From JASFUX01 sp050050115 (lineage in GTDB: Bacteria; Pseudomonadota; Alphaproteobacteria; Caulobacterales; Maricaulaceae): a stretch of 12,576 nucleotides of DNA. Numbering within the stretch: the stretch's first letter is position 1; the number at the start of each line of letters is the position of its first letter. The notes beneath the pieces were generated by a model. That model ran no database searches, was not told the origin of the DNA, and worked only from the letters and a program-made list of their open reading frames with translations. This document shows positions 1 to 7,675 of the stretch, one piece after another. The position numbers were made by a program, and so were the translations under genes. The stretch is from positions 1 to 12,576 of the forward strand of contig JASFUX010000086.1 in the NCBI GenBank assembly GCA_050050115.1, written 5' to 3'.

Positions 1-966
1 CTTGGCCAGCCCCTCCTCAACGCCGAGCGGACGGCGCTCGAACGCCGTCGCATCCCGGCCCGCTTCGAGCTGCACGCAGGCGATGTCGGCCTGCCACGTC
101 TCGTTGTCGGCGTTGCGCAGCCTGAGGCCCAGGTAGCTGCCCGCGCCGATGGTCTTGCCGCTCAACGAACCGAGATCCGCCGTCCAGGTGAAGCGCTGCC
201 AGGACGAGGTCAGCGTGAACGTTGGCGAAGTGACGGTCACGCCGGCTGAGCCGCCAGAACCGAAACTCTGAATGAGGTCCGCCTTGAAGTCTCCGGGAAC
301 GGACGAGCTGCGGGCGTAGAACGACAGCGTCGCCTGCCCGCCGGCGAAGGTGCGCACGTCCTCGATCCGGGTTTCGGGGCCGACGTCAGCGCTCGCGCCG
401 GTGACCTCGAAGTCCATGTAGTAGGCCGGCTCGCCTGGCACGTCGGTCTGACCGAGGGTGAACGCCTGGCGGGTGACGTCGTAGGTCCCGCCTGCGGCGT
501 TGGCGCGCCAGCGGTCGAGGTGATAGCCGCCGGAGGTCTCTCCGGTGAAACTCGTCCCGCGCTGCGCAACGTCGAAGCCGCCGTTGATCACCGCGTTCTT
601 GAAGCCGCTCGCGTCCGGCGCCGCGGCGCCCCACGCGGCGCCGTCGTAGACGACGATCCGGCCTTCGTCCTTTACGTAGGCGCGCCAGCCGGCCTTGGGG
701 CTCAATTGCTCCCAGGCGCCGTCGCGGTAGTAGCCGAGCGACCAGTTCGCATAGAGGCCCCAAGCCGTCCCGGTCTTGCCCGCCGGCAGGATCCAGATCT
801 GCCCGTCGCCAGGCGAGCCGGGCTCGGCCGAGACTGACCGGCTTTCGACCGCGAGCTGCACCAGCGCGTCGAGGCGCGTCAGGCTCTCGTTGACGGTGAC
901 GTGCTTTTGCGCCTGGGCGGGCATGACGAACGGAAGACCGATATTCGTCGTCTGATCGGTGGACAT
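1..966 (-). CDS. DUF2793 phage-tail-like protein, N-terminal part (runs off the window)
   Basis: The frame is open from ATG at 966 down to base 1 with no stop, so 322 codons are visible and the C-terminus is outside the window. The start is followed by the DUF2793 hallmark (LPFVMPAQAQKHVTVNES at residues 11-28, then RLDALVQLAV) and the family's repeated tryptophan/aspartate strands to about residue 112 (GAWEQLSPKAGWRAYV, VVYDGAAW). From about residue 125 the protein looks like the beta-rich tail-fibre or carbohydrate-binding regions of phage tail proteins: INGGFDVAQRGTSF, then VQLEAGRDATAFERRPLG near residues 298-315. AAAGG about 10 bases upstream is a plausible ribosome binding site. DUF2793 proteins occur in prophage and gene-transfer-agent-like contexts, but their function is not established. 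No signal peptide or membrane helix is seen. It is divergent from mutA and unrelated in theme, so it may mark the edge of a phage-derived region lying to the left. Confidence 0.85.
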   Translation of the reverse strand, partial: MSTDQTTNIGLPFVMPAQAQKHVTVNESLTRLDALVQLAVESRSVSAEPGSPGDGQIWILPAGKTGTAWGLYANWSLGYYRDGAWEQLSPKAGWRAYVKDEGRIVVYDGAAWGAAAPDASGFKNAVINGGFDVAQRGTSFTGETSGGYHLDRWRANAAGGTYDVTRQAFTLGQTDVPGEPAYYMDFEVTGASADVGPETRIEDVRTFAGGQATLSFYARSSSVPGDFKADLIQSFGSGGSAGVTVTSPTFTLTSSWQRFTWTADLGSLSGKTIGAGSYLGLRLRNADNETWQADIACVQLEAGRDATAFERRPLGVEEGLAK

Positions 967-1046
967 CGGCGAGGGCCTTTCGGGGCTGACGCGAGGCTGA
1001 GACGGAAGGCCAAAGCCTAACGCCGCCGCGCCGACCGGAGGATCTG

Positions 1047-1075
1047 CCGCGGCCTGTCCGCGGCCCGCGCCGCGG
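1047..1075. repeat. Three phased CCGCGG palindromes upstream of mutA
   Basis: CCGCGG occurs at 1047-1052, 1058-1063 and 1070-1075, that is at 11- and 12-base steps, close to one helical turn. They lie in the 180-base divergent region between the DUF2793 gene and mutA, upstream of a TTGACG hexamer. This could be a protein-binding array, but CCGCGG is common by chance in DNA of this composition. The rest of the intergenic region shows no RNA gene, cobalamin riboswitch or clear terminator. Confidence 0.25.
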
Positions 1076-1095
1076 TCGATACACGTCGCGCGCGC

Positions 1096-1128
1096 TTGAC
1101 GGCGGCGGGCGAGCCGGCCATCCGATAG
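1096..1128 (+). promoter_or_regulatory. Candidate promoter of the mutAB operon
   Basis: TTGACG at 1096-1101 fits the alphaproteobacterial -35 element. No convincing -10 lies at 16-18 bases; the nearest AT-containing stretch is CGATAG at 1123-1128, which is 21 bases away. The site is 46 bases before the mutA start. Only the -35 half is persuasive. Confidence 0.3.
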
Positions 1129-1146
1129 GCGCTCGAAAGGACCCGC

Positions 1147-2742
1147 ATGAGCAGACCCGAACGCGATCTCGCCGCTGGCTTTCCCCCCGCCGACCTCAAG
1201 GTCTGGCGGGAGCTGGCCGCGCGCGCGCTCGGGAAGCAAGGCGCCGCGCTCGACGAGCTGCTGACCCGGCGGACCTCCGACGAGATCGCGCGCGGTCCGC
1301 TGTTCACCGCGCGCGGCGGCGAAGGCGGCCAGCCGGCGCCCGCGGCGCCCCATCCTCAGGATATCCGCTGCGCGATCGATCATCCCGATCCGGCCAAGGC
1401 CAACACGCAGGTCCGGGAGGCGGTCGCCGGCGGCGCGCGCGTGCTCGAGCTGAAGATCGATCCTTCCGGTGAGAGCGGCTGCCTGATCCGCGGCGTCGAC
1501 GACCTGAAGACCATGCTCGGCGACGTCGACCTTTCAGAAACCAAGATCGCGCTCGACGCTGGCGACGCATCGCCGCTGGCCGCGGCGATGCTCGCGGCGC
1601 TCATGGAGACGACAAGCGAAACGGCGTGGGTCGACCTCGGCTTTGATCCGCACGCGCGCCTGGCGACGCGTTGCGAGCTGTCGCGAGGGCTCGACGACGA
1701 ACGCGCCAACGCGGCGGAGTGGGCGCTGTGGGCGGATCAAAGCACCGCCGATGCGCGCGCCTACCGGATCGACGCGCGTATCGTTCACGAAGCCGGCGGC
1801 TCGGAGGCCTGGGAGCTGGCGTTCGCCGCCGCCTCCGCCCTCGCAGCTCTGGACGACATGGTCGAGCACAACTTGTCTCTCGACCGCGCCGCCGCCCAGA
1901 TCGGCTTTGCGATCAGCCTCGACGCGGACGCCCACCTCGGAATCGCGAAGATCAGAGCGTTGCGCCGGATCTGGAACCGAATCGTCACCGCCTCCGGCTG
2001 TTCATCGGACATCGCCGGCGAAACGCCGATCCACGCCTACTCTTCCAATCGGATGCTTGCACGGCGCGATCCGTGGACGAACATCATGCGCTTGACCGCG
2101 GCGAGCTTCGCCGCCGCCTGCGGCGGCGCGGACAGCGTCGCCATAGCGCCGTTCACCGCAGCGCTCGGCGGGACCAACGCGCTGTCGCGCCGCCTGACGC
2201 GCAACATCCCGCTGGTACTGGCGCACGAATGCCGGCTTGGCCGCGTCGCCGATCCCGCCCGCGGCTCGTTCCATCATGAGACGCTGACCGACACGTTGGC
2301 GCGCCAAGCCTGGACGCACTTCCAGGAGATCCAGGCCGAGGGGACGCTGGAAAAGTTCATCGTCGAGGGTCGTCTGCACGCCGCGGTCGCCCAGACCCGC
2401 GCTGCACGCACCGCCGCTTTCAAGAACGAAGACGCCGTGCTGATCGGCGTGACGGCCTATCCGCCTTCGAAGGAGCTGGAGGCCGCGCATCCGCTGCGCC
2501 TCGACTCCGTCGATCATGACGCGGCCCGCAAGACCGCCGAGACTCGCAGCGCCGCGCGCAAGCCGCCCGCAACGCGCGCGGCCCGTCCGGTTCCCGATCA
2601 GCTGATCCCGCTCGCCCGGGACGGCGCCGACGTCTCGACGATGCTTTCTCCCCCGACGGAGGAGCACGAGCCCTATCACGAGACGCCGCTGCGCCCGATG
2701 CGCGACGCGGCCGCCTTTGAGGCGGCGGGAGAGGCGTCATGA
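1147..2742 (+). CDS. mutA: Methylmalonyl-CoA mutase, small (beta) subunit
   Basis: This is the 531-residue partner of the large subunit encoded next. MutA is a non-catalytic homologue of MutB that pairs with it in the cytoplasm for (R)-methylmalonyl-CoA to succinyl-CoA isomerisation in propionyl-CoA catabolism. The family is recognised from a TIM-barrel-like body and the stretch RDPWTNIMRLTAASFAAACG (residues 307-326), followed by GGADSVAIAPF, GGTNALSRRLTRNIPLVL and DPARGSF, all echoing MutB. The B12 motif DxHxxG is absent, as expected for this subunit. The protein ends soon after PLRPMRDAAAFE, where many MutA proteins continue into a degenerate cobalamin-binding domain, so this is a short form. 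The ATG is supported by GAAAGG at 1135-1140. The stop overlaps the mutB start by 4 bases (ATGA), indicating translational coupling. Confidence 0.93.
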   Translation: MSRPERDLAAGFPPADLKVWRELAARALGKQGAALDELLTRRTSDEIARGPLFTARGGEGGQPAPAAPHPQDIRCAIDHPDPAKANTQVREAVAGGARVLELKIDPSGESGCLIRGVDDLKTMLGDVDLSETKIALDAGDASPLAAAMLAALMETTSETAWVDLGFDPHARLATRCELSRGLDDERANAAEWALWADQSTADARAYRIDARIVHEAGGSEAWELAFAAASALAALDDMVEHNLSLDRAAAQIGFAISLDADAHLGIAKIRALRRIWNRIVTASGCSSDIAGETPIHAYSSNRMLARRDPWTNIMRLTAASFAAACGGADSVAIAPFTAALGGTNALSRRLTRNIPLVLAHECRLGRVADPARGSFHHETLTDTLARQAWTHFQEIQAEGTLEKFIVEGRLHAAVAQTRAARTAAFKNEDAVLIGVTAYPPSKELEAAHPLRLDSVDHDAARKTAETRSAARKPPATRAARPVPDQLIPLARDGADVSTMLSPPTEEHEPYHETPLRPMRDAAAFEAAGEAS

Positions 2743-4913
2743 GCGAGGTGGTCTGGCCCGACTGGAAAACACTGCCGCTCGACGACGAGACGCCGGCCGC
2801 CGCGCGCGCTGCAGAACGACCCTCCGTCGTTGAGACAGCAGGCGGCGTCGACATCGCCGCGGCCTACGGCCCGGACGACATAGAAGACCTCAGCGCTGTC
2901 GAAAGCGCGCCGGGGATCGCGCCTTATCTGCGCGGCCCCTACGCGACGATGTATCTTCAGCGACCGTGGACTATCCGTCAGTATGCGGGCTTCTCGACCG
3001 CCGAAGACTCCAACGCCTTCTACCGGCGCAATCTCGCCGGCGGCCAGAAGGGGCTCTCCGTCGCTTTCGATCTCGCCACCCACCGCGGCTATGACTCCGA
3101 TCATCCGCGGGTGGCGGGCGACGTGGGCATGGCGGGCGTCGCGATCGACTCGATCATCGACATGCGCACGCTGTTCGATCAGATCCCGCTCGACCAGATC
3201 ACCGTGTCGATGACGATGAACGGCGCCGTCTTGCCGATCATGGCGCTCTACATCCTCGCCGGCGAGGAGCAGGGCGTACCGCCCAAGGCGCTGGCGGGCA
3301 CGATCCAGAACGATATCCTCAAAGAATTCATGGTGCGGAACACCTACATCTATCCGCCCCAGGCCTCGATGCGGATCGTCTCCGACATCATCGGATATGC
3401 CGCCGCCGAAATGCCGCGGTTCAACTCGATCTCGATCTCCGGCTATCACATGCAGGAAGCGGGCGCGACGGCCGACCTTGAGCTCGCCTACACCCTCGCC
3501 GACGGGATCGAATATGTCCGCGCCGGGCTCGCCGCCGGGCTCAAGGTCGACCAATTCGCGCCGCGGCTGTCGTTCTTCTGGGGGATCGGCACGGACTTCT
3601 TCGTCGAAACCGCCAAGCTGCGCGCAGGACGGCTACTCTGGTCGAAGCTGATGACCGAACAGTTCAAACCCGAAGACGACCGCTCGCTGCTTTTGCGCGC
3701 CCACTGCCAGACTTCGGGCTGGTCGCTGACGGCCCAGGACGTCTACAATAACGTCGCGCGCACGGCCGTCGAAGCCATGGCGGCGGTCGACGGCGGGACC
3801 CAGTCGCTGCACACCAACTCGCTCGACGAGGCGCTCGCTCTGCCGACGGACTTTTCCGCCGCGATCGCGCGCAACACCCAGCTGCTGCTGCAAACCGAAG
3901 CGCACATGTGCGACACCATCGACCCCTGGGGCGGGTCTTACTTCGTCGAACGTCTGACGCACGACCTCGCGACGCGCGCGCTCGGCCACATCGAAGAAGT
4001 CGAGGCGCTCGGCGGCATGGCCAAGGCGATCTCCGACGGCTTGCCAATGCGGCGGATCGAGGCGGCGGCGGCGCAGACCCAGGCGCTGATCGACACCGGC
4101 CAGCGCGTCCTCGTCGGCGTCAACGCATACGAGACCGACGCCGCCGAGGAGGTGCCGGTCCTGAAGGTCGAGACCGCCGACGTCCGCCGCACCCAGATCG
4201 AAAAGCTCGAACGACTGCGGGCCGAACGCGATCCGGCCGCGGTCGAGGCCGCGCTCGACGCGCTGACAAGCGCCGCGGCCGACGAGAAAGGCCCCAACCT
4301 GCTCGCCCTCGCGGTCGACGCCGTGCGCGCGAAAGCGACCGTCGGCGAGGTCTCATACGCGCTCGAACGCGCCTGGGGCCGGCACCAGACGCGGCCCGAG
4401 ATCGCGCGGGGAACCTACGCCGCAGCGGCCGGCGCCGACGATCTCGTCGCGCGCGCCCAAGCCGCCGCGAAAGCCTTCGAGAAGGCCGCCGGACGGAAAC
4501 CGCGCATCGCCATCGTCAAGATGGGCCAGGACGGGCACGACCGCGGCCAGAAGGTCGTCGCCTCGGCTTTCGCCGACCTCGGCTGGGACGTCGAGGCCGG
4601 CCCGCTGTTTCAGACGCCGGAGGAAGCCGCCCGGCTCGCCCAAGAGTTCAAGGCCGACATCGTCGCCGCCTCTTCGCTCGCCGCCGGCCATATGACGCTC
4701 GTGCCGGAGCTGAAGCGCGCGCTGGCGACGCTCGACCTCGAAGACGTGATGATCATCGTCGGCGGCGTGATCCCGCCCGACGACGTCGGCGTGTTGAAGC
4801 AGATGGGCGCGGCGGCGGTGTTCCCGCCCGGCGCGGTCATCTCCAAGGCCGCGATCGAAATGCTGGAGCTGCTCGGGACTCGGTTGCGTCTCGACATAAA
4901 GGAGACGCCCTGA
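2739..4913 (+). CDS. mutB: Methylmalonyl-CoA mutase, large (alpha) catalytic subunit
   Basis: A full-length 724-residue adenosylcobalamin-dependent mutase (also called scpA) that carries out the radical rearrangement of methylmalonyl-CoA to succinyl-CoA, feeding propionate-derived carbon into the TCA cycle. The substrate barrel covers about residues 45-560: RGPYATMY (Tyr68), PWTIRQYAGF, GLSVAFDLATHRGYDSDHPR, YPPQASMR (Arg212), SGYHMQEAGA (His237), QSLHTNSLDEA. Tyr68 and Arg212 correspond to the pair typical of methylmalonyl-CoA rather than isobutyryl-CoA mutase. The C-terminal cobalamin domain (about 587-720) has DGHDRG at 598-603 with the axial ligand His600, SSL at 645-647 and the GG pair at 675-676. 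A strong ribosome binding site GGGAGAGG (2727-2734) precedes the ATG inside mutA. The stop shares one base with the next start. The G-protein chaperone MeaB/ArgK and methylmalonyl-CoA epimerase are not in the window. Confidence 0.97.
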   Translation: MSEVVWPDWKTLPLDDETPAAARAAERPSVVETAGGVDIAAAYGPDDIEDLSAVESAPGIAPYLRGPYATMYLQRPWTIRQYAGFSTAEDSNAFYRRNLAGGQKGLSVAFDLATHRGYDSDHPRVAGDVGMAGVAIDSIIDMRTLFDQIPLDQITVSMTMNGAVLPIMALYILAGEEQGVPPKALAGTIQNDILKEFMVRNTYIYPPQASMRIVSDIIGYAAAEMPRFNSISISGYHMQEAGATADLELAYTLADGIEYVRAGLAAGLKVDQFAPRLSFFWGIGTDFFVETAKLRAGRLLWSKLMTEQFKPEDDRSLLLRAHCQTSGWSLTAQDVYNNVARTAVEAMAAVDGGTQSLHTNSLDEALALPTDFSAAIARNTQLLLQTEAHMCDTIDPWGGSYFVERLTHDLATRALGHIEEVEALGGMAKAISDGLPMRRIEAAAAQTQALIDTGQRVLVGVNAYETDAAEEVPVLKVETADVRRTQIEKLERLRAERDPAAVEAALDALTSAAADEKGPNLLALAVDAVRAKATVGEVSYALERAWGRHQTRPEIARGTYAAAAGADDLVARAQAAAKAFEKAAGRKPRIAIVKMGQDGHDRGQKVVASAFADLGWDVEAGPLFQTPEEAARLAQEFKADIVAASSLAAGHMTLVPELKRALATLDLEDVMIIVGGVIPPDDVGVLKQMGAAAVFPPGAVISKAAIEMLELLGTRLRLDIKETP

Positions 4914-5878
4914 TGGCCCTCGACCCTCAAGCCGCGGACCTTCTGGCGCTGGTCAAGGAGAAGGCGCGGCCGAAGCCCGGCGAGACCAGCGTCGAGCATT
5001 CCCGCAAGATCAACGAGCGCGGCTCGGTTTACTTCGCGCGCCAGGACCTGCCCGACCGCGCGTGCCGCGACCTGACGATCCCCGGCCCGGCCGATCCGAT
5101 CCCGGCGCGTCTTTACCCACCTGCGGATCCAAAACGGGACGCGGAGCCTGGTTCCGCGCCCGCACCGCACGGGCTTTTGGTCTATTTCCACGGCGGCGGC
5201 TTCGTCTTGGGCTCGATCGAGAGCCACGACAGCCTGTGCCGCCAGCTCGCCGACGCTTCAGGCGCCGCGGTGCTGTCGGTCGATTATCGCCTCGCACCCG
5301 AGCATCCGTTTCCCGCCGGGCTCGACGACGCGCTCGCCGCGACGCGATGGGCGGGCGAGAACATGACCGCCCTCGGCGTGGAGGCGGGCGGCCTAGCGGT
5401 CGGCGGCGACTCCGCGGGCGGCAACCTCGCGGCCGTCGCCGCGCACATCCTGCGCGACGAGGGCGGACCGAAGATCGCCTTCCAACTTCTCATCTATCCG
5501 GGCACGGACTCCGACGCCGACACCGCCTCGCGGCGCGACTTCGCCGAGGGCTACTATCTTGAGCGCTCGACCATCGAATGGTTCCACGCGCAGTATCTGC
5601 AGAACGGCGAGGACGTTCTCGACCCGCGGATCTCGCCGCTGCGCGCGCCCGACCTGGCGGGCCTGCCGCCAACCTATCTGGTCACCGCAGGCTTCGATCC
5701 GCTGCGGGATGAAGGCGCCGCCTACGCGCGCGCGCTGAAGACAGCGGGCGTTGCGGTGCAATACGTCGACTACCCGGGCGAGATCCACGGCTTCTTCAAC
5801 ATGACCGCCGCAATCGCCGAAGCCTCCGCGGCCGTAGACGCGGCGGGAGATGCGTTGAGAAGAGGCGTGGCGCGCTAG
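4913..5878 (+). CDS. Alpha/beta hydrolase of the HSL (lipase/esterase, GDXG) family
   Basis: A 321-residue cytoplasmic hydrolase with a complete catalytic set: oxyanion-hole motif HGGGF at residues 93-97, nucleophile elbow GDSAGG at 165-170 (Ser167), acid Asp262 in GFDPLRDEG and His292 in GEIHGFF. The order and spacing match bacterial hormone-sensitive-lipase-like esterases (alpha/beta hydrolase fold-3). An N-terminal cap of about 85 residues precedes the core; there is no signal peptide. The ATG at 4913 overlaps the mutB stop in TGATG and has an AAAGGAGA ribosome binding site at 4898-4905. The frame stays open upstream to 3908, but that extension overlaps mutB and is arginine-rich shadow sequence. 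Position suggests a role alongside propionyl/methylmalonyl-CoA metabolism, for example releasing short-chain acids from esters or acting on an acyl thioester. The true substrate cannot be read from the sequence. Confidence 0.92.
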   Translation: MALDPQAADLLALVKEKARPKPGETSVEHSRKINERGSVYFARQDLPDRACRDLTIPGPADPIPARLYPPADPKRDAEPGSAPAPHGLLVYFHGGGFVLGSIESHDSLCRQLADASGAAVLSVDYRLAPEHPFPAGLDDALAATRWAGENMTALGVEAGGLAVGGDSAGGNLAAVAAHILRDEGGPKIAFQLLIYPGTDSDADTASRRDFAEGYYLERSTIEWFHAQYLQNGEDVLDPRISPLRAPDLAGLPPTYLVTAGFDPLRDEGAAYARALKTAGVAVQYVDYPGEIHGFFNMTAAIAEASAAVDAAGDALRRGVAR

Positions 5879-5885
5879 CCCGTCC

Positions 5886-6446
5886 CTATTCCGCCTTCGC
5901 CATCAGCTCGCGCGCCTGATCGCGCCAGCGGTCGCGGTCGATGCGGCCGGGGAAGGTCAGATGCGCGTCGACCTGGGCGACCTGTTCGTCCGTCCACTCC
6001 GCAATCTGACGATAGTAGAACACTCCGATCTCGTTGAGCGTCTCAGCAAGCTTTTGACCCACGCCTTTGATGCGCGTCAGGTCGTCGGGCGGGCCGGCGT
6101 TGGGCGTCGTCAGGAACGGGGAGTCGAGCGCTTCGTAGACCGGCGGCTGAGGCGCGCCGGGCACGCCGGCCGAGGGCGCCAGCTCGGCGGCGCGGACGTC
6201 GACCTCGGCGCTGCGCGCCTTGCGCCGCTCTTCTTCAAGCTCGCTCGTCAGCTCCATGATCTTCGAGCGCAGCCGAGCGCGCTCAGCCTCGGCCTCCTGA
6301 TGGCGGGTGCGGATCGAGGCCAGCTCGGCGGAAACGTCTTCGGACGACAGGCCCGAGCCGGGACCGAAGATCCATCTGTGGACGGCCGCGCCGGCCGCAA
6401 ACGCGATCACCAGCGCGATCCACATCTGAACGATGAGCCAGATCAT
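5886..6446 (-). CDS. Membrane-anchored coiled-coil protein with C-terminal helix-hairpin-helix domain
   Basis: 186 residues. Residues 3-22 form one membrane helix (LIVQMWIALVIAFAAGAAV) with no preceding charge and HRW just after, so the positive-inside rule predicts the rest lies in the cytoplasm. Residues about 35-85 are a charged helix, probably a coiled coil. A proline-rich linker (about 90-120) leads to a helix-hairpin-helix domain at 121-185 (DDLTRIKGVGQKLAETLNEI, then a tail with FPGRIDRDRW). The same domain type ends many alphaproteobacterial proteins of unknown role, so DNA binding is possible but unproven. The start has GGGGAGA upstream and overlaps the stop of the BON/OmpA gene by 4 bases (ATGA). 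The N-terminus resembles that of the larger coiled-coil gene of this cluster. Its stop lies 7 bases from the convergent hydrolase stop, leaving no room for a terminator between them. Confidence 0.85.
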   Translation of the reverse strand: MIWLIVQMWIALVIAFAAGAAVHRWIFGPGSGLSSEDVSAELASIRTRHQEAEAERARLRSKIMELTSELEEERRKARSAEVDVRAAELAPSAGVPGAPQPPVYEALDSPFLTTPNAGPPDDLTRIKGVGQKLAETLNEIGVFYYRQIAEWTDEQVAQVDAHLTFPGRIDRDRWRDQARELMAKAE

Positions 6447-7675
6447 GGGCGTGTCTCCCCGGAGTCGGTCGCGGGCAAAGTCATCGCCGGTTCGACGACC
6501 TCGATCTCGATGCGGCGATTCGAGGCGCGGCCCGCGGCGGTGTCGTTCGCCGCGATCGGCTCTGCCGAGCCGACGCCGACGGCGGTCAGCTGGCTCGGGT
6601 CGACGCCGCGGGCAACGAGCGCCGAGAGCACGGCCCTGGCGCGCTGCTCGGACAGATAGACGTTGAAGTCGGCGTCTCCGCTGGTGTCGGTGTGGCCTTC
6701 GATGCGCAGGTCATAGTCCTCGCAGCGGCGGGCAGCCTCGGCGACGGCGTCGAGCAGCGGCGCGCTCGCGTCGGAGACGGCCGACTCGGCGAACTGGAAG
6801 CGGATTGTCTCTCCGCCGAGCAAGTCCTCCAGCTCGGCGCGGCAGGCGGTGATCGACGCGCCGGCCGGGCGCGCAACGCGCGGCGCGGGGCGCTCGACAG
6901 ACACGACCTCGCCGGGTGCGTCTTCGGGTGAAGTCTCCACGCCCGCGGCGGCTTCGGCGGCGACATCTTCGCTCTGCGCCGGATCAGGCGCCGGCAGACC
7001 CACCCCGCCGGCGAGGTCGGCTTGGCCGACGAAGGGATAAGGCGCCTGCAGGATCTGGCGGGCGACGTCGGCGCGCACCTGGGCGGTCCCGGCCTCGCCC
7101 GTCAAACGCATCTCCGTGTCGGCGATGTCGAGCGCGCCGGACTCGAGCCGGACGAGCTGAGAGATGCCAAAGTCGACCGCGCCGAGCCAGTCCGCGCCCG
7201 AAGGCGCGCCGGCGGCGATCTCCACCCCGTCGGCGTTCACCTCACCGGCGAAGACGCGGGCCGCCCGGGCGGCGAGCGCGCCCCGGGTCGGCCGGTCGGG
7301 GGCGTAGCCTGCGAGCGTCAGCTCGGCGCCTTCCAGCGTCGCTTGGAACGTGTAGGGCGAGACGCGCATCAGAAGATCGGTCTCATTGCGAACCTCGCCG
7401 ATCCCGCCCCCGCCCGCCGCCGCGCGAACCGCAGCGAGCGCCTCGTCGCGCGCGCGCTCGTCGGGCGCGAGACCGCGCACCGTGGCGCGGCGACCGGAGA
7501 GATGGACCTCGGCCCAGACGGCCTCGCCCGTTTCGTCGAGCGCGGCGCGGGCGTCCTGGGCGAGCTTGAACTCAAGCTTGCGCGCGCTGCCGGGCAAGCG
7601 GTCGGTGTGGATATAGAGCCAGCCGAGAAGGACGAAGAGCAGCCCGGTCATGGCGAGCTTCGTTCGTCGATGCAT
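6443..7675 (-). CDS. BON/OmpA family membrane-anchored peptidoglycan-binding protein
   Basis: 410 residues from ATG at 7675, preceded by GGAG six bases upstream; an in-frame TTG at 7696 lacks a ribosome binding site. MHRRTK before a single helix (residues 7-23) predicts an uncleaved inner-membrane anchor with the body in the periplasm. Residues about 36-215 hold BON-like segments (RGLAPDERARDEAL, then LAGYAPDRPTRGAL, then LTGEAGTAQVRADV). A proline/alanine/glutamate-rich linker spans about 225-272. The OmpA C-terminal domain (about 275-392) has GHTD at 327-330, LSEQRARAV at 341-349 and NRRIEI at 386-391. Asp330 and Arg345 match the two residues that grip diaminopimelate in OmpA proteins. Cys278 and Cys318 may form a disulfide. 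The protein is paralogous to the gene at 9277-10452 along its length and is translationally coupled to the helix-hairpin-helix gene. It probably ties the inner membrane to peptidoglycan; its specific role is unknown. Confidence 0.9.
   Translation of the reverse strand: MHRRTKLAMTGLLFVLLGWLYIHTDRLPGSARKLEFKLAQDARAALDETGEAVWAEVHLSGRRATVRGLAPDERARDEALAAVRAAAGGGGIGEVRNETDLLMRVSPYTFQATLEGAELTLAGYAPDRPTRGALAARAARVFAGEVNADGVEIAAGAPSGADWLGAVDFGISQLVRLESGALDIADTEMRLTGEAGTAQVRADVARQILQAPYPFVGQADLAGGVGLPAPDPAQSEDVAAEAAAGVETSPEDAPGEVVSVERPAPRVARPAGASITACRAELEDLLGGETIRFQFAESAVSDASAPLLDAVAEAARRCEDYDLRIEGHTDTSGDADFNVYLSEQRARAVLSALVARGVDPSQLTAVGVGSAEPIAANDTAAGRASNRRIEIEVVEPAMTLPATDSGETRP

Noticed and set aside
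967..1146. Possible cobalamin riboswitch upstream of the B12-dependent mutase
   Set aside because: No B12-box-like sequence or suitable multi-helix structure was recognised, and the leader is short.
2676..3554. 292-codon minus-strand ORF inside mutB, and other minus-strand ORFs over mutA/mutB
   Set aside because: They lie opposite unmistakable mutase sequence and show no domain; long antisense ORFs are expected at this GC content.
3908..4912. Upstream extension of the hydrolase frame giving a 656-residue ORF
   Set aside because: The extension overlaps mutB entirely, is arginine-rich and low in complexity, and a strong ribosome binding site with ATG at 4913 marks the true start.
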